DNA of 64,000 bases from Nitratireductor mangrovi (GTDB taxonomy: Bacteria > Pseudomonadota > Alphaproteobacteria > Rhizobiales > Rhizobiaceae). Where the stretch lies: positions 434,001 through 498,000 of the forward strand of contig NZ_CP042301.2 in the NCBI RefSeq assembly GCF_007922615.2. Direction: 5' to 3'. Below, in pieces: positions 19,375-28,335 of the stretch. Numbering within the stretch: the first letter of the stretch is position 1; every line of letters begins with the position of its first letter. The position numbers were made by a program, and so were the translations under genes. The notes beneath the pieces were generated by a model that was not told the origin of the DNA, made no database searches, and was given only the letters and a program-made list of their open reading frames with translations.

Positions 19375-19974
19375 ATGGCTTTTGAACTGCCCGACCTGCC
19401 GTATGACTACGAGGCGCTTCAGCCCTACATGTCGAAGGAAACGCTTGAGTACCATCACGACAAGCACCACAAGGCCTATGTCGACAACGGCAACAAGCTG
19501 GCCGCCGAGGCCGGCATGGACGGTCTGTCGCTGGAGGACGTCGTCAAGCAGTCGCACGGCAAGAATGCCGGCCTCTTCAACAACGCCGCGCAGCATTACA
19601 ACCATGTGCACTTCTGGAAGTGGATGAAGGGCAATGGCGGCGGCAAGAGCCTGCCCGGCAAGCTGCAGACGGCCTTCGACAGCGATCTCGGCGGCTACGA
19701 CAAGTTCCGCGCCGATTTCATCAATGCCGGCGTGACGCAGTTCGGCTCCGGCTGGGCCTGGGTTGCCGTCAAGGGCGGCAAGCTGGAGATCATGAAGACG
19801 CCGAACGGCGAGAACCCGCTCGTCCACGGCGCCGTGCCGATCCTCGGCGTCGATGTCTGGGAGCATTCCTATTACATCGACTACCGCAACGCGCGTCCGA
19901 AATATCTCGAGGCTTTCGTCGACAGCCTCATCAACTGGGACTACGTGCTCGAGTGCTACGAAAAGGCGAGCTAA
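19375..19974 (+). CDS. sodB: Superoxide dismutase (Fe/Mn)
   Basis: Converts superoxide to hydrogen peroxide and oxygen in the cytoplasm. The 199-residue protein has all four metal ligands: H27 in LEYHHDKHHKAYV, the His in NAAQHYNHVHFW, and the Asp and His in DVWEHSYYIDYRNARPKYL. The AAQHYNHVHFW block and QFGSGWAWV favour the iron-type SodB. Clear AAGGAG ribosome site before the ATG. A strong rho-independent terminator follows 22 bases after the stop, so the gene is transcribed alone or as the last gene. Confidence 0.95.
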   Translation: MAFELPDLPYDYEALQPYMSKETLEYHHDKHHKAYVDNGNKLAAEAGMDGLSLEDVVKQSHGKNAGLFNNAAQHYNHVHFWKWMKGNGGGKSLPGKLQTAFDSDLGGYDKFRADFINAGVTQFGSGWAWVAVKGGKLEIMKTPNGENPLVHGAVPILGVDVWEHSYYIDYRNARPKYLEAFVDSLINWDYVLECYEKAS

Positions 19975-19996
19975 AGGCTCGTTGACCAGAGCCAGC

Positions 19997-20025
19997 GAAA
20001 GCCCCGGTTCGTCCGGGGCTTTTTC
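19997..20025 (+). terminator. Rho-independent terminator of sodB
   Basis: Stem AAGCCCCGG (19999-20007), loop TTCGT, then CCGGGGCTT (20013-20021), running into TTTTTC. The paired arms extend to GAAAG/CTTTTTC. It lies 22 bases after the sodB stop. Confidence 0.9.
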
Positions 20026-20154
20026 GTTGACAGTCTGTCCTCGGGGAGAAGACACTATCTCACGGAACCGTGAAAACGCGTGAGCCGAATCTCGGCCATT
20101 ATCCCCTTGTGGAGCCTCATTTTTCTTCCCCAAAGCAGACTCCGGAGGACATTG

Positions 20155-20592
20155 ATGTACAAGCTGACCATGGCCGCTGCGGCGCTCGCGCTGACCGCTT
20201 CGACCGCCTTTGCCGGACCCGTCGAGGACCGGCAGGCGCTGATGAAATCGCTGGGCAAGGCGCTCGGGCCCCTGGCCGCGATCGCAAAAGGCGAGAACGC
20301 CTATGACCAAGGTGTCGTTGAAGAAAACCTGAATGCGCTCAACACCGCCGTGCAAAGTATCGACGTCGCGGCGCTGTTCCCCGAAGACAGCATGGAAGGC
20401 GAGACTGCCGCGCTCCCGGCGATCTGGGAAAACATGGATGACTTCACGGCCAAGGCCGACAAGCTGAAGGCCGACGTCGCCGAGGTCGTGGCGTCGATGC
20501 CTATGGATCAGGCCGGCGTCGGCGCCGCGCTCGGCAAGATCGGGCCGAATTGCGGCGGCTGTCACGAAGACTATCGCATGAAGAAGAACTAG
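20155..20592 (+). CDS. Cytochrome c' / c556 family, periplasmic
   Basis: A 145-residue monohaem protein with signal peptide (MYKLTMAAAALALTASTAFA) and a four-helix bundle. The haem-binding CGGCH lies near the C-terminus (PNCGGCHEDYRMKK), the position typical of class II cytochromes c. It probably carries electrons in the periplasm or binds small gases. The ATG at 20155 has CCGGAGGA upstream. The membrane-anchored dihaem cytochrome gene starts 24 bases later and is likely co-transcribed, suggesting a redox partnership. Confidence 0.88.
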   Translation: MYKLTMAAAALALTASTAFAGPVEDRQALMKSLGKALGPLAAIAKGENAYDQGVVEENLNALNTAVQSIDVAALFPEDSMEGETAALPAIWENMDDFTAKADKLKADVAEVVASMPMDQAGVGAALGKIGPNCGGCHEDYRMKKN

Positions 20593-20616
20593 GACCTGCT
20601 GCTGAACCACAAAGGC

Positions 20617-21552
20617 ATGTCCACGATTGGAAGGCTCGCCCTCGCGCTGGTTGTCTTCGGCGCGGCGGGCGGGCTTTTGTTCTGGTTCCTGACCGGCCCG
20701 AATCGCCTGCCGCAGCAAACGATCGCGGCGCTGCCGGCAGGCGACGCCGTGCGCGGCGAGCGCATCTTCTGGGCCGGCGGCTGCACCTCCTGCCACGCTC
20801 GCCCGAAGGCGGAAGGCGACGCGGTACTGGAACTGGCCGGCGGGCTGCGGCTCGAGACGCCGTTCGGGACTTTTGTCGCGCCCAACATTTCGCCGCATGT
20901 TAGGGACGGCATTGGCGGCTGGTCGGTAGGCGATTTCGCCAATGCCATGATGCGCGGCGTGTCGCCGGAAGGCCGGCACTACTACCCGGCGTTTCCGTTC
21001 ACCTCCTATGCGCGCATGGAGCCCGGCGACGTCGCTGACCTTTTTGCCTTCCTCAAGACTCTGCCGGAAGTGGAGGGCAGGGCGCCCGGCCACGAACTCG
21101 GCTTTCCGTTCAACATTCGCCGCGGGCTCGGCCTGTGGAAGATGCTCTATCTCGATCCCGCGCCGGTGGTGGCGCTGGCGGACGATGCGCCGGAGGAGGT
21201 GGCACGCGGGCGCTACCTCGTGGAGGGGCCGGGTCATTGCGGCGAGTGCCACAGCCCGCGCGACGCCATCGGCGGGCTCAGGAAGGACGAGTGGCTGGCC
21301 GGCGCGGTGGCCGCCGAAGGCGACGGCATCGTGCCCAACATCACCTCGGGCGAGGGTGGCATCGGCTGGTCGGCGGGCGAAATCGCCTATTATCTCGAAT
21401 CGGGCTTCACGCCCGATTTCGACACCGCCGGTGGCGCCATGGTCGCCGTGCAGAAGAACATGGCCAAGCTACCGGCAGAAGATCGCGAGGCGATCGCGGC
21501 CTATCTCAAGGCTGTGCCGGCGCGGCCCAACGGCTATCCGGCGCGCCAGTGA
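20617..21552 (+). CDS. Membrane-anchored dihaem cytochrome c
   Basis: A 311-residue protein with an uncleaved N-terminal membrane segment (IGRLALALVVFGAAGGLLFWFL) and two class I haem domains: CTSCH near residue 55 and CGECH near residue 208. Each has a distal methionine candidate (PEGRHYYPAFPFTSYARM, GAMVAVQKNM). This architecture is that of cytochrome subunits of membrane dehydrogenases such as alcohol or aldehyde dehydrogenase. No dehydrogenase is adjacent, only the cytochrome c' gene upstream, so the electron donor is unknown. Confidence 0.87.
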   Translation: MSTIGRLALALVVFGAAGGLLFWFLTGPNRLPQQTIAALPAGDAVRGERIFWAGGCTSCHARPKAEGDAVLELAGGLRLETPFGTFVAPNISPHVRDGIGGWSVGDFANAMMRGVSPEGRHYYPAFPFTSYARMEPGDVADLFAFLKTLPEVEGRAPGHELGFPFNIRRGLGLWKMLYLDPAPVVALADDAPEEVARGRYLVEGPGHCGECHSPRDAIGGLRKDEWLAGAVAAEGDGIVPNITSGEGGIGWSAGEIAYYLESGFTPDFDTAGGAMVAVQKNMAKLPAEDREAIAAYLKAVPARPNGYPARQ

Positions 21553-21571
21553 GCCGCCGGCCGCGCGCCGC

Positions 21572-21892
21572 TCAGCGCGGCTTGCAGGAAGCCGCTCGTT
21601 CGCCGGCGCCGTGGTCGGAGCGGATGTTGTAAAGCCAGGTGTCACAGCGCTTCTTGGTCGGGAAGCAGCCGGCCTCGAAGATCATCTGGTCGAGAAAAAG
21701 CCCCTTCTGGCCGATGCCGCGGAAGGAGCCGAAATATTTGTCGCTCGGGTGCTGGCTGCAGACATTCGGCATCTCGCGCGGCCGCTCGCCGGGACGCTGG
21801 ACGATCTCGCCGGCCCAGGTCGTTCCCGCAAGCATGAAGAGCAATGCAGCAGACGAGGCAACGCAAGTTGCAAAAAGACGGCGTGTATTCAT
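21572..21892 (-). CDS. Small secreted cysteine-containing protein
   Basis: A 106-residue protein with a signal peptide (MNTRRLFATCVASSAALLFMLAGTTWA). The mature part has four cysteines (NVCSQHP, GCFPTKKRC, ASCKPR) that could form two disulfides. I do not recognise the family. The chosen ATG at 21892 has AGGAGGA upstream; an in-frame extension to 22072 lacks any signal and enters the oligopeptidase gene. Convergent with the dihaem cytochrome gene, 19 bases apart. Confidence 0.72.
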   Translation of the reverse strand: MNTRRLFATCVASSAALLFMLAGTTWAGEIVQRPGERPREMPNVCSQHPSDKYFGSFRGIGQKGLFLDQMIFEAGCFPTKKRCDTWLYNIRSDHGAGERAASCKPR

Positions 21893-21977
21893 GATGGATC
21901 TCCTCCGGACATGCCTGAAGTTTACTGTCCTTCGACAGACAAGCCTAATCCGGAATACGGCGCAACCAAGTCCGTTG

Positions 21978-24077
21978 TCAGGAATGACCGGTGACCTTGA
22001 GCGCGAAGGCATAGGAATAGGCGATCTCTTCCAGCCGTGAGAAGCGGCCCGAGGCGCCGGCGTGGCCGGCATCCATGTTGATCCTAAACAGCACGGGGTC
22101 GTGGCCCGATTTGCGCTCGCGCAGCCGCGCCACCCATTTCGCCGGCTCCCAGTAGGTCACGCGCGGATCGGTAAGACCGGCGACCGCGAGGATCGGCGGG
22201 TAATCGTGCGCGCCGACATTGTCGTAGGGCGAATAGGCCGCGATGGTGGCGTAGTCTTCGGCGGACGCGAGCGGGTTGCCCCATTCGGGCCACTCCGGCG
22301 GCGTCAGCGGCAGGGTCTCATCGAGCATGGTGGCGAGCACGTCGACGAACGGCACCTCGGCGATGATGCCGCCGAAGGCCTCGGGCGCCATGTTGGCGAC
22401 CGCACCCATCAGCATGCCGCCGGCAGAGCCGCCCTGGGCGACGATGCGGTCGTGGGCGGTAAAACCCTCGGCGACGAGATGCCGGGCGGCGGCGATGAAA
22501 TCCTTGAAGGTGTTGGCCTTCTGTTGGCGCTTGCCGTCCTCGTACCAGGCAAAACCCTTGTCCTTGCCGCCGCGGATATGGGCGATGGCGTAGACGAAAC
22601 CTCGGTCGACCAGCGACAGGCAGTTCGTGTTGAAAGAGGCCGGGATGGCGATGCCGTAGGAGCCGTAGCCGTAGAGCAGGCACGGCGCGGAGCCGTCGAG
22701 CGGCGTGTCGCGCCGGTAGAGGATCGAAACCGGCACCAGTTCGCCGTCATCAGAAGGCGCCATCAGCCGCCGCGTGACATAGGCGTCCGGATCGTGGCCG
22801 GAGGGAACCTCCTGCGTCTTGCGCAGCGTGCGTTCGCGGGTCGCCATGTCGTAGTCGAACACCTGCGCCGGCGTGGTCATCGAGGAATAGGAAAAGCGGA
22901 TGATGTCGGTGTCGTATTCGAGCGAGCCGACGAGGCCGAGCGAATAGGCTTCTTCCTCGAAGACGATCATGTGCTCGTCACCGCTGGCGCGCTCGCGGAT
23001 GACGATGCGCGGCAGGCCGTCCTTGCGCTCCAGCCGGACGAGATGGCGTTCAAAGGCCATCACCGACAGGATGAGCCGGCCCGGCTCGTGCGGCACGACC
23101 TCGCGCCAGTTCTGCTCGCGCGGATCGGCGGCCGGCGCCGACATGATGCGGAAATCCTTGGCGTCACCGAGATTGGTCAGGATGAAGAACTCCTCGCCGC
23201 CTTCCTCGAGCTCGTACTGAACGCCGGTCTCGCGCGCCCGCACGAGCTTCGGCGCCGCGTCTGGATCGCCGGTGGGGAGCACGTGGTATTCGGAGGTTTC
23301 GTGGTCGTTGACGGCGATGAACACCCAGTCATTGGTGCGGGTGCCGCCGACATTCATGAAGAAGCCGGGGTCGAGGTCTTCGTAGACGAGACGGTCGGCC
23401 TCCGGCGCGTCGCCGAGACGGTGGAAAAGCACCTTGGAGGGGCGATGGTTCTCGTCGAGCCTGGTGTAGAAGAAGCCGTCGCCCGCCGCACTCCAGACCC
23501 CGCCGCCGCCCGTATCGGGCACGATATCGGCAAGGTCGGAGCGGCCGGCAAGGTCGCGCACCTTGAGGCTGTAGAATTCCGAGCCCTTGTCGTCATAGCC
23601 CCACAGCAGCTTGTCGTGGCCGGGCGCGTGGTCGGCGCCGCCGATGCGGAAATAGGCGTGGCCATCGGCCTCGGCGTCGCCGTCCAGCAGGATGTCCTCG
23701 GCGCCGCCGTCGCGTGGCGTGCGGAAGAAGCGCGGCTGCTCGCCGCCGGTCTTGAACGAGGTCCCGTAGGCGTAGGGGCCGTCCTGCATCGGCACCGAGG
23801 AATCATCTTCCTTGATGCGGCCGCGCATCTCGGCAAACAGCGTCTTCTGCAGCGCCTCGGTGTCGGCCATCATGTCGGCCTGATAGGCGTTCTCGGCTTC
23901 GAGATGAGCGCGGATGTCGGCAGCAAGCAGCGACGGGTCGCGGAACATCTGCTGCCAGTTCTCCGCGCGCAGCCATGCATATTCGTCGGTGCGCGACACG
24001 CCGTGATGGGTGTCGACGACAGGCCGCTTGTCCGTGGCCGGAGGTTGGGCGTTCGGGAAACGGGCCGTTTTTGTCAT
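21978..24077 (-). CDS. ptrB: Oligopeptidase B (S9A prolyl oligopeptidase family)
   Basis: A 699-residue serine peptidase that cleaves short peptides, usually after basic residues. The N-terminal part forms the beta-propeller (DEYAWLRAENWQ, DGPYAYGTSFKTGGEQPRFFR). The C-terminal hydrolase domain has the nucleophile in VAQGGSAGGMLMG, then the Asp in AGLTDPRVTYWEPAKW and the His in NMDAGHAGASGR. The GGSAGG form and acidic residues near the active site favour oligopeptidase B over prolyl endopeptidase. The ATG at 24077 follows AGGA. An extension to 24119 is not conserved-looking. Confidence 0.92.
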   Translation of the reverse strand: MTKTARFPNAQPPATDKRPVVDTHHGVSRTDEYAWLRAENWQQMFRDPSLLAADIRAHLEAENAYQADMMADTEALQKTLFAEMRGRIKEDDSSVPMQDGPYAYGTSFKTGGEQPRFFRTPRDGGAEDILLDGDAEADGHAYFRIGGADHAPGHDKLLWGYDDKGSEFYSLKVRDLAGRSDLADIVPDTGGGGVWSAAGDGFFYTRLDENHRPSKVLFHRLGDAPEADRLVYEDLDPGFFMNVGGTRTNDWVFIAVNDHETSEYHVLPTGDPDAAPKLVRARETGVQYELEEGGEEFFILTNLGDAKDFRIMSAPAADPREQNWREVVPHEPGRLILSVMAFERHLVRLERKDGLPRIVIRERASGDEHMIVFEEEAYSLGLVGSLEYDTDIIRFSYSSMTTPAQVFDYDMATRERTLRKTQEVPSGHDPDAYVTRRLMAPSDDGELVPVSILYRRDTPLDGSAPCLLYGYGSYGIAIPASFNTNCLSLVDRGFVYAIAHIRGGKDKGFAWYEDGKRQQKANTFKDFIAAARHLVAEGFTAHDRIVAQGGSAGGMLMGAVANMAPEAFGGIIAEVPFVDVLATMLDETLPLTPPEWPEWGNPLASAEDYATIAAYSPYDNVGAHDYPPILAVAGLTDPRVTYWEPAKWVARLRERKSGHDPVLFRINMDAGHAGASGRFSRLEEIAYSYAFALKVTGHS

Positions 24078-24194
24078 GCGTCCTACCTGGCTTGTTGAAT
24101 GTCGGATGAACGCAGCCATCAGCGTTCGTTCAAGCCAGCTATGTCATTCCGGCCGGGCAATCAAATCGACATCTCGATTTTCCGGGAGGACAAC

Positions 24195-24566
24195 ATGACC
24201 AGATTCATCAGGAACCTTGCTGTCGCCCTTGCGCTTTCGTCGGCCGTCGGCGCTGCCGCCGGCAAGGCCGAGGCATCGACCTTCTTCGGCTGGCAGGTCG
24301 ACAATGTGCCTTGGGGCGACACGCTCAACGTGCGCAAGTTCCCGGCCAACTATTCGCAGAAGCAGGCCGCCTATCCCAATGGCACGCCACTACAGATGAC
24401 CGGGCGCTGCACCAAGGGCCTGGATCTCGACGACGTCGCCCATCTGTCACCCTGGCAGCAAGCGCAGGCCGTCCGCTACCGCTGGTGCGAGGTCTGGCAT
24501 GACCCGACCCAGACCGGCGACTGGGTCACCGGTTGGGTCTACGGGCGCTATATCAGCCCGCTGTGA
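24195..24566 (+). CDS. Secreted SH3-like domain protein
   Basis: A 123-residue protein with signal peptide (MTRFIRNLAVALALSSAVGAAAGKAEA). A single bacterial SH3-like domain follows, recognisable from DTLNVRKFPAN, a small beta core and the closing WVTGWVYGRYISPL. Such domains often bind cell wall or protein peptides in the periplasm. Two cysteines (GRCTKG, RWCEVW) may form a disulfide. The ribosome site GGGAGGA precedes the ATG. Convergent with msrB, 6 bases apart. Confidence 0.75.
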   Translation: MTRFIRNLAVALALSSAVGAAAGKAEASTFFGWQVDNVPWGDTLNVRKFPANYSQKQAAYPNGTPLQMTGRCTKGLDLDDVAHLSPWQQAQAVRYRWCEVWHDPTQTGDWVTGWVYGRYISPL

Positions 24567-24572
24567 AGGCAG

Positions 24573-24980
24573 TCAGTCCTTCTTGAAGTCCAACGCCGTG
24601 CCGTTCATGCAGTAACGCAGGCCGGTCGGCTGCGGACCATCATTGAAGACGTGGCCCAGATGGGCGTCGCAATCCGCGCAGCGGACCTCGGTGCGCCTCA
24701 TGAAGAAGGAGCGGTCGGAGTGCTCGCTGACCGCGCCTTCCTCGATCGGTGCGTAAAAGCTCGGCCAGCCGGTGCCTGAATCGAATTTGGTTTCCGAGCG
24801 GAACAGTGGCTTGCCGCAGCAGACGCAATCATACTCCCCGACGTCCTTGCTGTCCCAATAGGGGCCCGTGAAGGCCCGCTCGGTGCCATGCTTGCGGGTG
24901 ACATGATACTGCTCCGGCGTCAGCTGCTCCCGCCACTCGCTGTCGCTCTTTTCAACCTTCAAACCGCTCTTCGTCGTCAC
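24573..24980 (-). CDS. msrB: Peptide-methionine (R)-S-oxide reductase
   Basis: Repairs methionine-R-sulfoxide in proteins. The 135-residue enzyme has the two zinc CxxC pairs (CVCCGK and CADCDAH), the core GTGWPSFY, and the catalytic Cys in [12 protein letters not shown]. The start is the GTG at 24980, which has GGGAG 6 bases upstream and gives a normal-length protein. Longer in-frame readings extend into sequence without family resemblance. Confidence 0.93.
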   Translation of the reverse strand: MTTKSGLKVEKSDSEWREQLTPEQYHVTRKHGTERAFTGPYWDSKDVGEYDCVCCGKPLFRSETKFDSGTGWPSFYAPIEEGAVSEHSDRSFFMRRTEVRCADCDAHLGHVFNDGPQPTGLRYCMNGTALDFKKD

Positions 24981-25186
24981 GGCGATCTCCCGACCTGCAA
25001 TCCCCACAAATCTAGTGACTGAACGCACCGAATCCAGCCGCCGATGATAACACGGCGAACAATTCCCTGTGCGCCAAGGCGCGGTCGAAGGTCGCATTTC
25101 CTTGCCCGGTGGAAATGGAGCCGCTATGTCAGCCCGAACAGGGTTGAGGAACGACGCGGCAATCCGCGCGACAACGGGACTTCTGA

Positions 25187-27532
25187 ATGGCGAGCGGATC
25201 ACAGACGCTGACATTCCTGGCGCTGATCTTGCCGTTCCTCGCCGCGCTGGCCGCGCCCTTCCTGACCTGGGCGCTCAAGCACAATGCCGCCTGGGTTCTG
25301 GCGCTGGCGCCGGCGCTGATCTTCGTTCACTTTCTGGGCTTCACAGGCCAGGTCGCCGAAGGCATGCCGGTCAGCGGCGGCTATGACTGGATCCCGAGCC
25401 TCGACGTCCGTTTTTCCTGGTTTCTCGATGGGCTTTCGCTGACTTTCGCGCTGCTGATCTCGGGCATCGGCACGCTGATCGTGCTATATTCGGGCGGCTA
25501 CCTGAAAGGTCATCCGCAACTCGGCCGATTCTTCTCCTTCATCCTGATGTTCATGGGCGCAATGCAGGGGCTGGTCGTCTCCGACTCCTTCCTGATGCTT
25601 TTCGTGTTCTGGGAACTGACGTCGATCACCTCCTTTCTGCTGATCGGCTTCGACCATCGCCGCGAGGCCTCGCGGCGGGCCGCGATCCAGGCGCTTGTCG
25701 TCACCGGCCTTGGCGGGCTTTCCCTGCTCGCCGGCCTGCTGGTGACCTGGATCGCGACGGGGGCGACGGAGCTATCGGGCCTGCTGGCGATGGGTGATGT
25801 GATGCGCGCCAGCCCGCTTTATCTGGCGGCACTTGTTCTGTTGCTCGGCGGTGCCTTCACCAAGTCGGCGCAGTTCCCGTTCCATTTCTGGCTTCCCAAC
25901 GCCATGGAGGCGCCGACGCCGGTCTCGGCCTACCTGCATTCGGCGACGATGGTGAAGGCCGGGGTCTATCTTGTCATGCGGCTCAATCCCGCCTTTGGCG
26001 ACACCGCCATCTGGGAGACGGTGCTGCCGATCTTCGGCGGCACGACGCTGATGGTCGGCACGCTTCTGGCGGTGCGCCAGACCGACCTGAAGCTCATGCT
26101 CGCCTACACGACGGTCGCCTCACTCGGCATTCTGGTCATGCTGACCGGCCTCGGCTCGGAAAAGGCCGTCGAGGGCGCGGTGCTCTACCTGGTCGCGCAT
26201 TCGATGTTCAAAGGCGCGCTGTTCATGGTCGCCGGCGCGATCGACCACGAAAGCGGCACGCGCGACGTCACCAAACTCGGCGGCCTGCGCTCGGCCATGC
26301 CGATCACCTTCGCCGCCGCGCTTCTGGCGGCGCTGTCGATGGGTGGCCTGCCGCCCTTCTTCGGTTTCCTGGCCAAGGAGGAAATCTACGCGGCGCTGCG
26401 TTTCCAGGATCTCTGGCACAGTCTGTTCACGCTGGTGGCGATCGCCGGCAATGCGCTGATGTTCGTCATCGGCTTCGCCGTGGCGCTGAAGCCCTTCACC
26501 GGAGAAAAGGTCGCGACGCCGAAGGAAGCGCATGAGGGGCCACCGCTCTTGTGGATTGGGCCACTGGTGCTGGCCGTCCTCGGTTGCGTCGCGGCGCTGA
26601 TGTCGCAGGCGGCGCATCACCTGTTCTCAAGTCCGATGGCCAGCGCGGTCGCCGGCTCCGAGATCCACGTCCATATCTCCGTGATCCCGCATGTGGGCCT
26701 GCCGCTGTTCCTTTCGCTCGCTACTATTGCCGCGGGCGTCGTTGCCTATCTGATGCTCGACCGGGGCAGGGCGATGATGGCCTCGCTGCTGACGGCGATC
26801 GGCTGGGGCCCCGACAAGGGGTTCGATCAGGCGATCCGCGGCATCGTGCAACTGTCGTCGTCGGTCACCGGCGTGGTCCAGAACGGGCGCATGGAGGTCT
26901 ATGTCACGGTCACCTTCATCGCCATCGCGCTATCGCTGTGGGTGCCGATGATCGCCTTCGGCGAACTGCCTGTATGGCCTGAGATGCCCAACCTGCCATT
27001 CTACGAATGGACGGTGCTGGCGATCGCCGTCATCGGCCTTGCGGCCGTCGTTTATGCAAAGGACCGGCTGACGGCGATCGTGTCGCTGGGCATTCAAGGT
27101 TTCGCGGTTGCTCTTCTCTTCATGCTGCTTGGCGCGCCGGACCTGTCCTTCACGCAGTTCATGGTGGAGACGCTGTCGGTCGTCATCCTGGCGCTGGCCA
27201 TGACGCGGCTGCGGCTGCATCCGAGCGACCACCGGCCGACCAATGAAAAGCTGATCGACATCGGCGTGGCCGGCGCCTGCGGGCTCGGTTTCGGGGTGTT
27301 GCTCTTGAAGGTCACGCAGGTGCCGTTCGACGATAGGCTGACCGAATTCTTCAACACCTATTCCTACGTCATCGCGCATGGCCGCAACGTGGTGAACGTC
27401 ATCCTGGTCGATTTCCGTGGGCTCGACACGCTGGGCGAGATCTCGGTGGTGATGATCGCCGGCCTGGCGATCCTGGCCCTGATCCGCATCCGGGTTCCGC
27501 GCGCCGCACCGGTTGACGGAAAGGAGGGCTGA
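25187..27532 (+). CDS. mrpA: Na+(K+)/H+ antiporter subunit A
   Basis: Largest subunit of the Mrp (Pha in rhizobia) cation/proton antiporter in the inner membrane, related to NuoL of complex I. The 781-residue protein is almost all membrane helices. It has the proton-pump core with the lysine/glutamate segment [22 protein letters not shown], then [33 protein letters not shown]. The C-terminal third holds the MrpA-specific DUF4040/MbhE-like helices ([21 protein letters not shown]). First of seven overlapping genes. Confidence 0.95.
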   Translation: MASGSQTLTFLALILPFLAALAAPFLTWALKHNAAWVLALAPALIFVHFLGFTGQVAEGMPVSGGYDWIPSLDVRFSWFLDGLSLTFALLISGIGTLIVLYSGGYLKGHPQLGRFFSFILMFMGAMQGLVVSDSFLMLFVFWELTSITSFLLIGFDHRREASRRAAIQALVVTGLGGLSLLAGLLVTWIATGATELSGLLAMGDVMRASPLYLAALVLLLGGAFTKSAQFPFHFWLPNAMEAPTPVSAYLHSATMVKAGVYLVMRLNPAFGDTAIWETVLPIFGGTTLMVGTLLAVRQTDLKLMLAYTTVASLGILVMLTGLGSEKAVEGAVLYLVAHSMFKGALFMVAGAIDHESGTRDVTKLGGLRSAMPITFAAALLAALSMGGLPPFFGFLAKEEIYAALRFQDLWHSLFTLVAIAGNALMFVIGFAVALKPFTGEKVATPKEAHEGPPLLWIGPLVLAVLGCVAALMSQAAHHLFSSPMASAVAGSEIHVHISVIPHVGLPLFLSLATIAAGVVAYLMLDRGRAMMASLLTAIGWGPDKGFDQAIRGIVQLSSSVTGVVQNGRMEVYVTVTFIAIALSLWVPMIAFGELPVWPEMPNLPFYEWTVLAIAVIGLAAVVYAKDRLTAIVSLGIQGFAVALLFMLLGAPDLSFTQFMVETLSVVILALAMTRLRLHPSDHRPTNEKLIDIGVAGACGLGFGVLLLKVTQVPFDDRLTEFFNTYSYVIAHGRNVVNVILVDFRGLDTLGEISVVMIAGLAILALIRIRVPRAAPVDGKEG

Positions 27533-27533
27533 G

Positions 27534-27953
27534 ATGCGCACCGTCATCTTCCGCACCGCGGCACCCTATCTGACCAGCCTGATGGTATTGTTCTCGGTGT
27601 TCGTTCTGCTGCGCGGGCACAATGAGCCCGGCGGCGGCTTCATCGGCGGGCTGATCGCCGCCTCCGCCTTCGCCATCTACGGCATCGCCTGCGGCGTCTC
27701 GCCGGTACGCCGCGCGCTCTATTTCCATCCGATGGCGCTCTCCGGCTTCGGGCTGTTCCTTGCCGCGCTCTCCGGCTTCGTGTCGCTCGGATTCGGCGTG
27801 CCGTTCCTGACTGGGCTGTGGACGTCGCCGTCGTTCCTGGGCGTGACGCTGGATCTTTCGACGGTGTTGTTCTTCGACATCGGCGTCTATTTCGTCGTCG
27901 TCGGCTCGATCACCTCGGTGGCGCTGGCGCTCGAGGAAAGGGAGCGGCTCTGA
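27534..27953 (+). CDS. mrpB: Na+(K+)/H+ antiporter subunit B
   Basis: A 139-residue membrane protein with four predicted helices and the MnhB-type block [21 protein letters not shown]. It starts one base after the mrpA stop, with AAGGAGGG inside the mrpA end serving as ribosome site. It is separate from subunit A here, as in the Bacillus Mrp operon. Confidence 0.93.
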   Translation: MRTVIFRTAAPYLTSLMVLFSVFVLLRGHNEPGGGFIGGLIAASAFAIYGIACGVSPVRRALYFHPMALSGFGLFLAALSGFVSLGFGVPFLTGLWTSPSFLGVTLDLSTVLFFDIGVYFVVVGSITSVALALEERERL

Positions 27954-28330
27954 TGGAAACCGCGCTCTCCGTCGTCGTCGGCCTGTTCTACGGCGTTGCC
28001 ATCTATCTCATGCTGTCGAAGCACACGATCCGCGTGCTGCTCGGCATCGTCTTGCTCGGCAATGCCGTCAACATGACCATCTTTGCCGCGGGCCGCATCC
28101 TGCGCGAGGTGCCGCCGATCATTCCGGCCGGTTTCGACACGCCGCCCGAATCGGTCGCCAATCCACTGCCGCAGGCGCTGATCCTGACGGCGATCGTCAT
28201 TTCCTTTTCCTTCTTCGCCTTCCTGCTGGTGCTTGCCTATCGCGCCTACCAGGACCTCGGCACCGACGACACCGACGAGATGCGGGTCGCGGAGCCGAAG
28301 GGCGAAGGGCTGCCTCCGCTGGGGTACTGA
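27953..28330 (+). CDS. mrpC: Na+(K+)/H+ antiporter subunit C
   Basis: A 125-residue NuoK-like subunit with three membrane helices (LFYGVAIYLMLSKHTIRVLLGIVLLGNAVNMTIF, then PLPQALILTAIVISF). Its start overlaps the mrpB stop by one base (TGATG). Longer upstream readings lie in mrpB in another frame. The extra-membrane C-terminus is acidic. Confidence 0.94.
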   Translation: METALSVVVGLFYGVAIYLMLSKHTIRVLLGIVLLGNAVNMTIFAAGRILREVPPIIPAGFDTPPESVANPLPQALILTAIVISFSFFAFLLVLAYRAYQDLGTDDTDEMRVAEPKGEGLPPLGY

Positions 28331-28335
28331 TCCGA

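Noticed and set aside
19327..21252. A 641-codon minus-strand frame opposite sodB and the cytochrome genes
   Set aside because: It crosses three confirmed genes and the sodB terminator and shows no family motif.
22062..24098. A 678-codon plus-strand frame opposite the oligopeptidase gene
   Set aside because: Low-complexity Gly/Arg/Val content and full overlap with a gene that has an intact catalytic triad.
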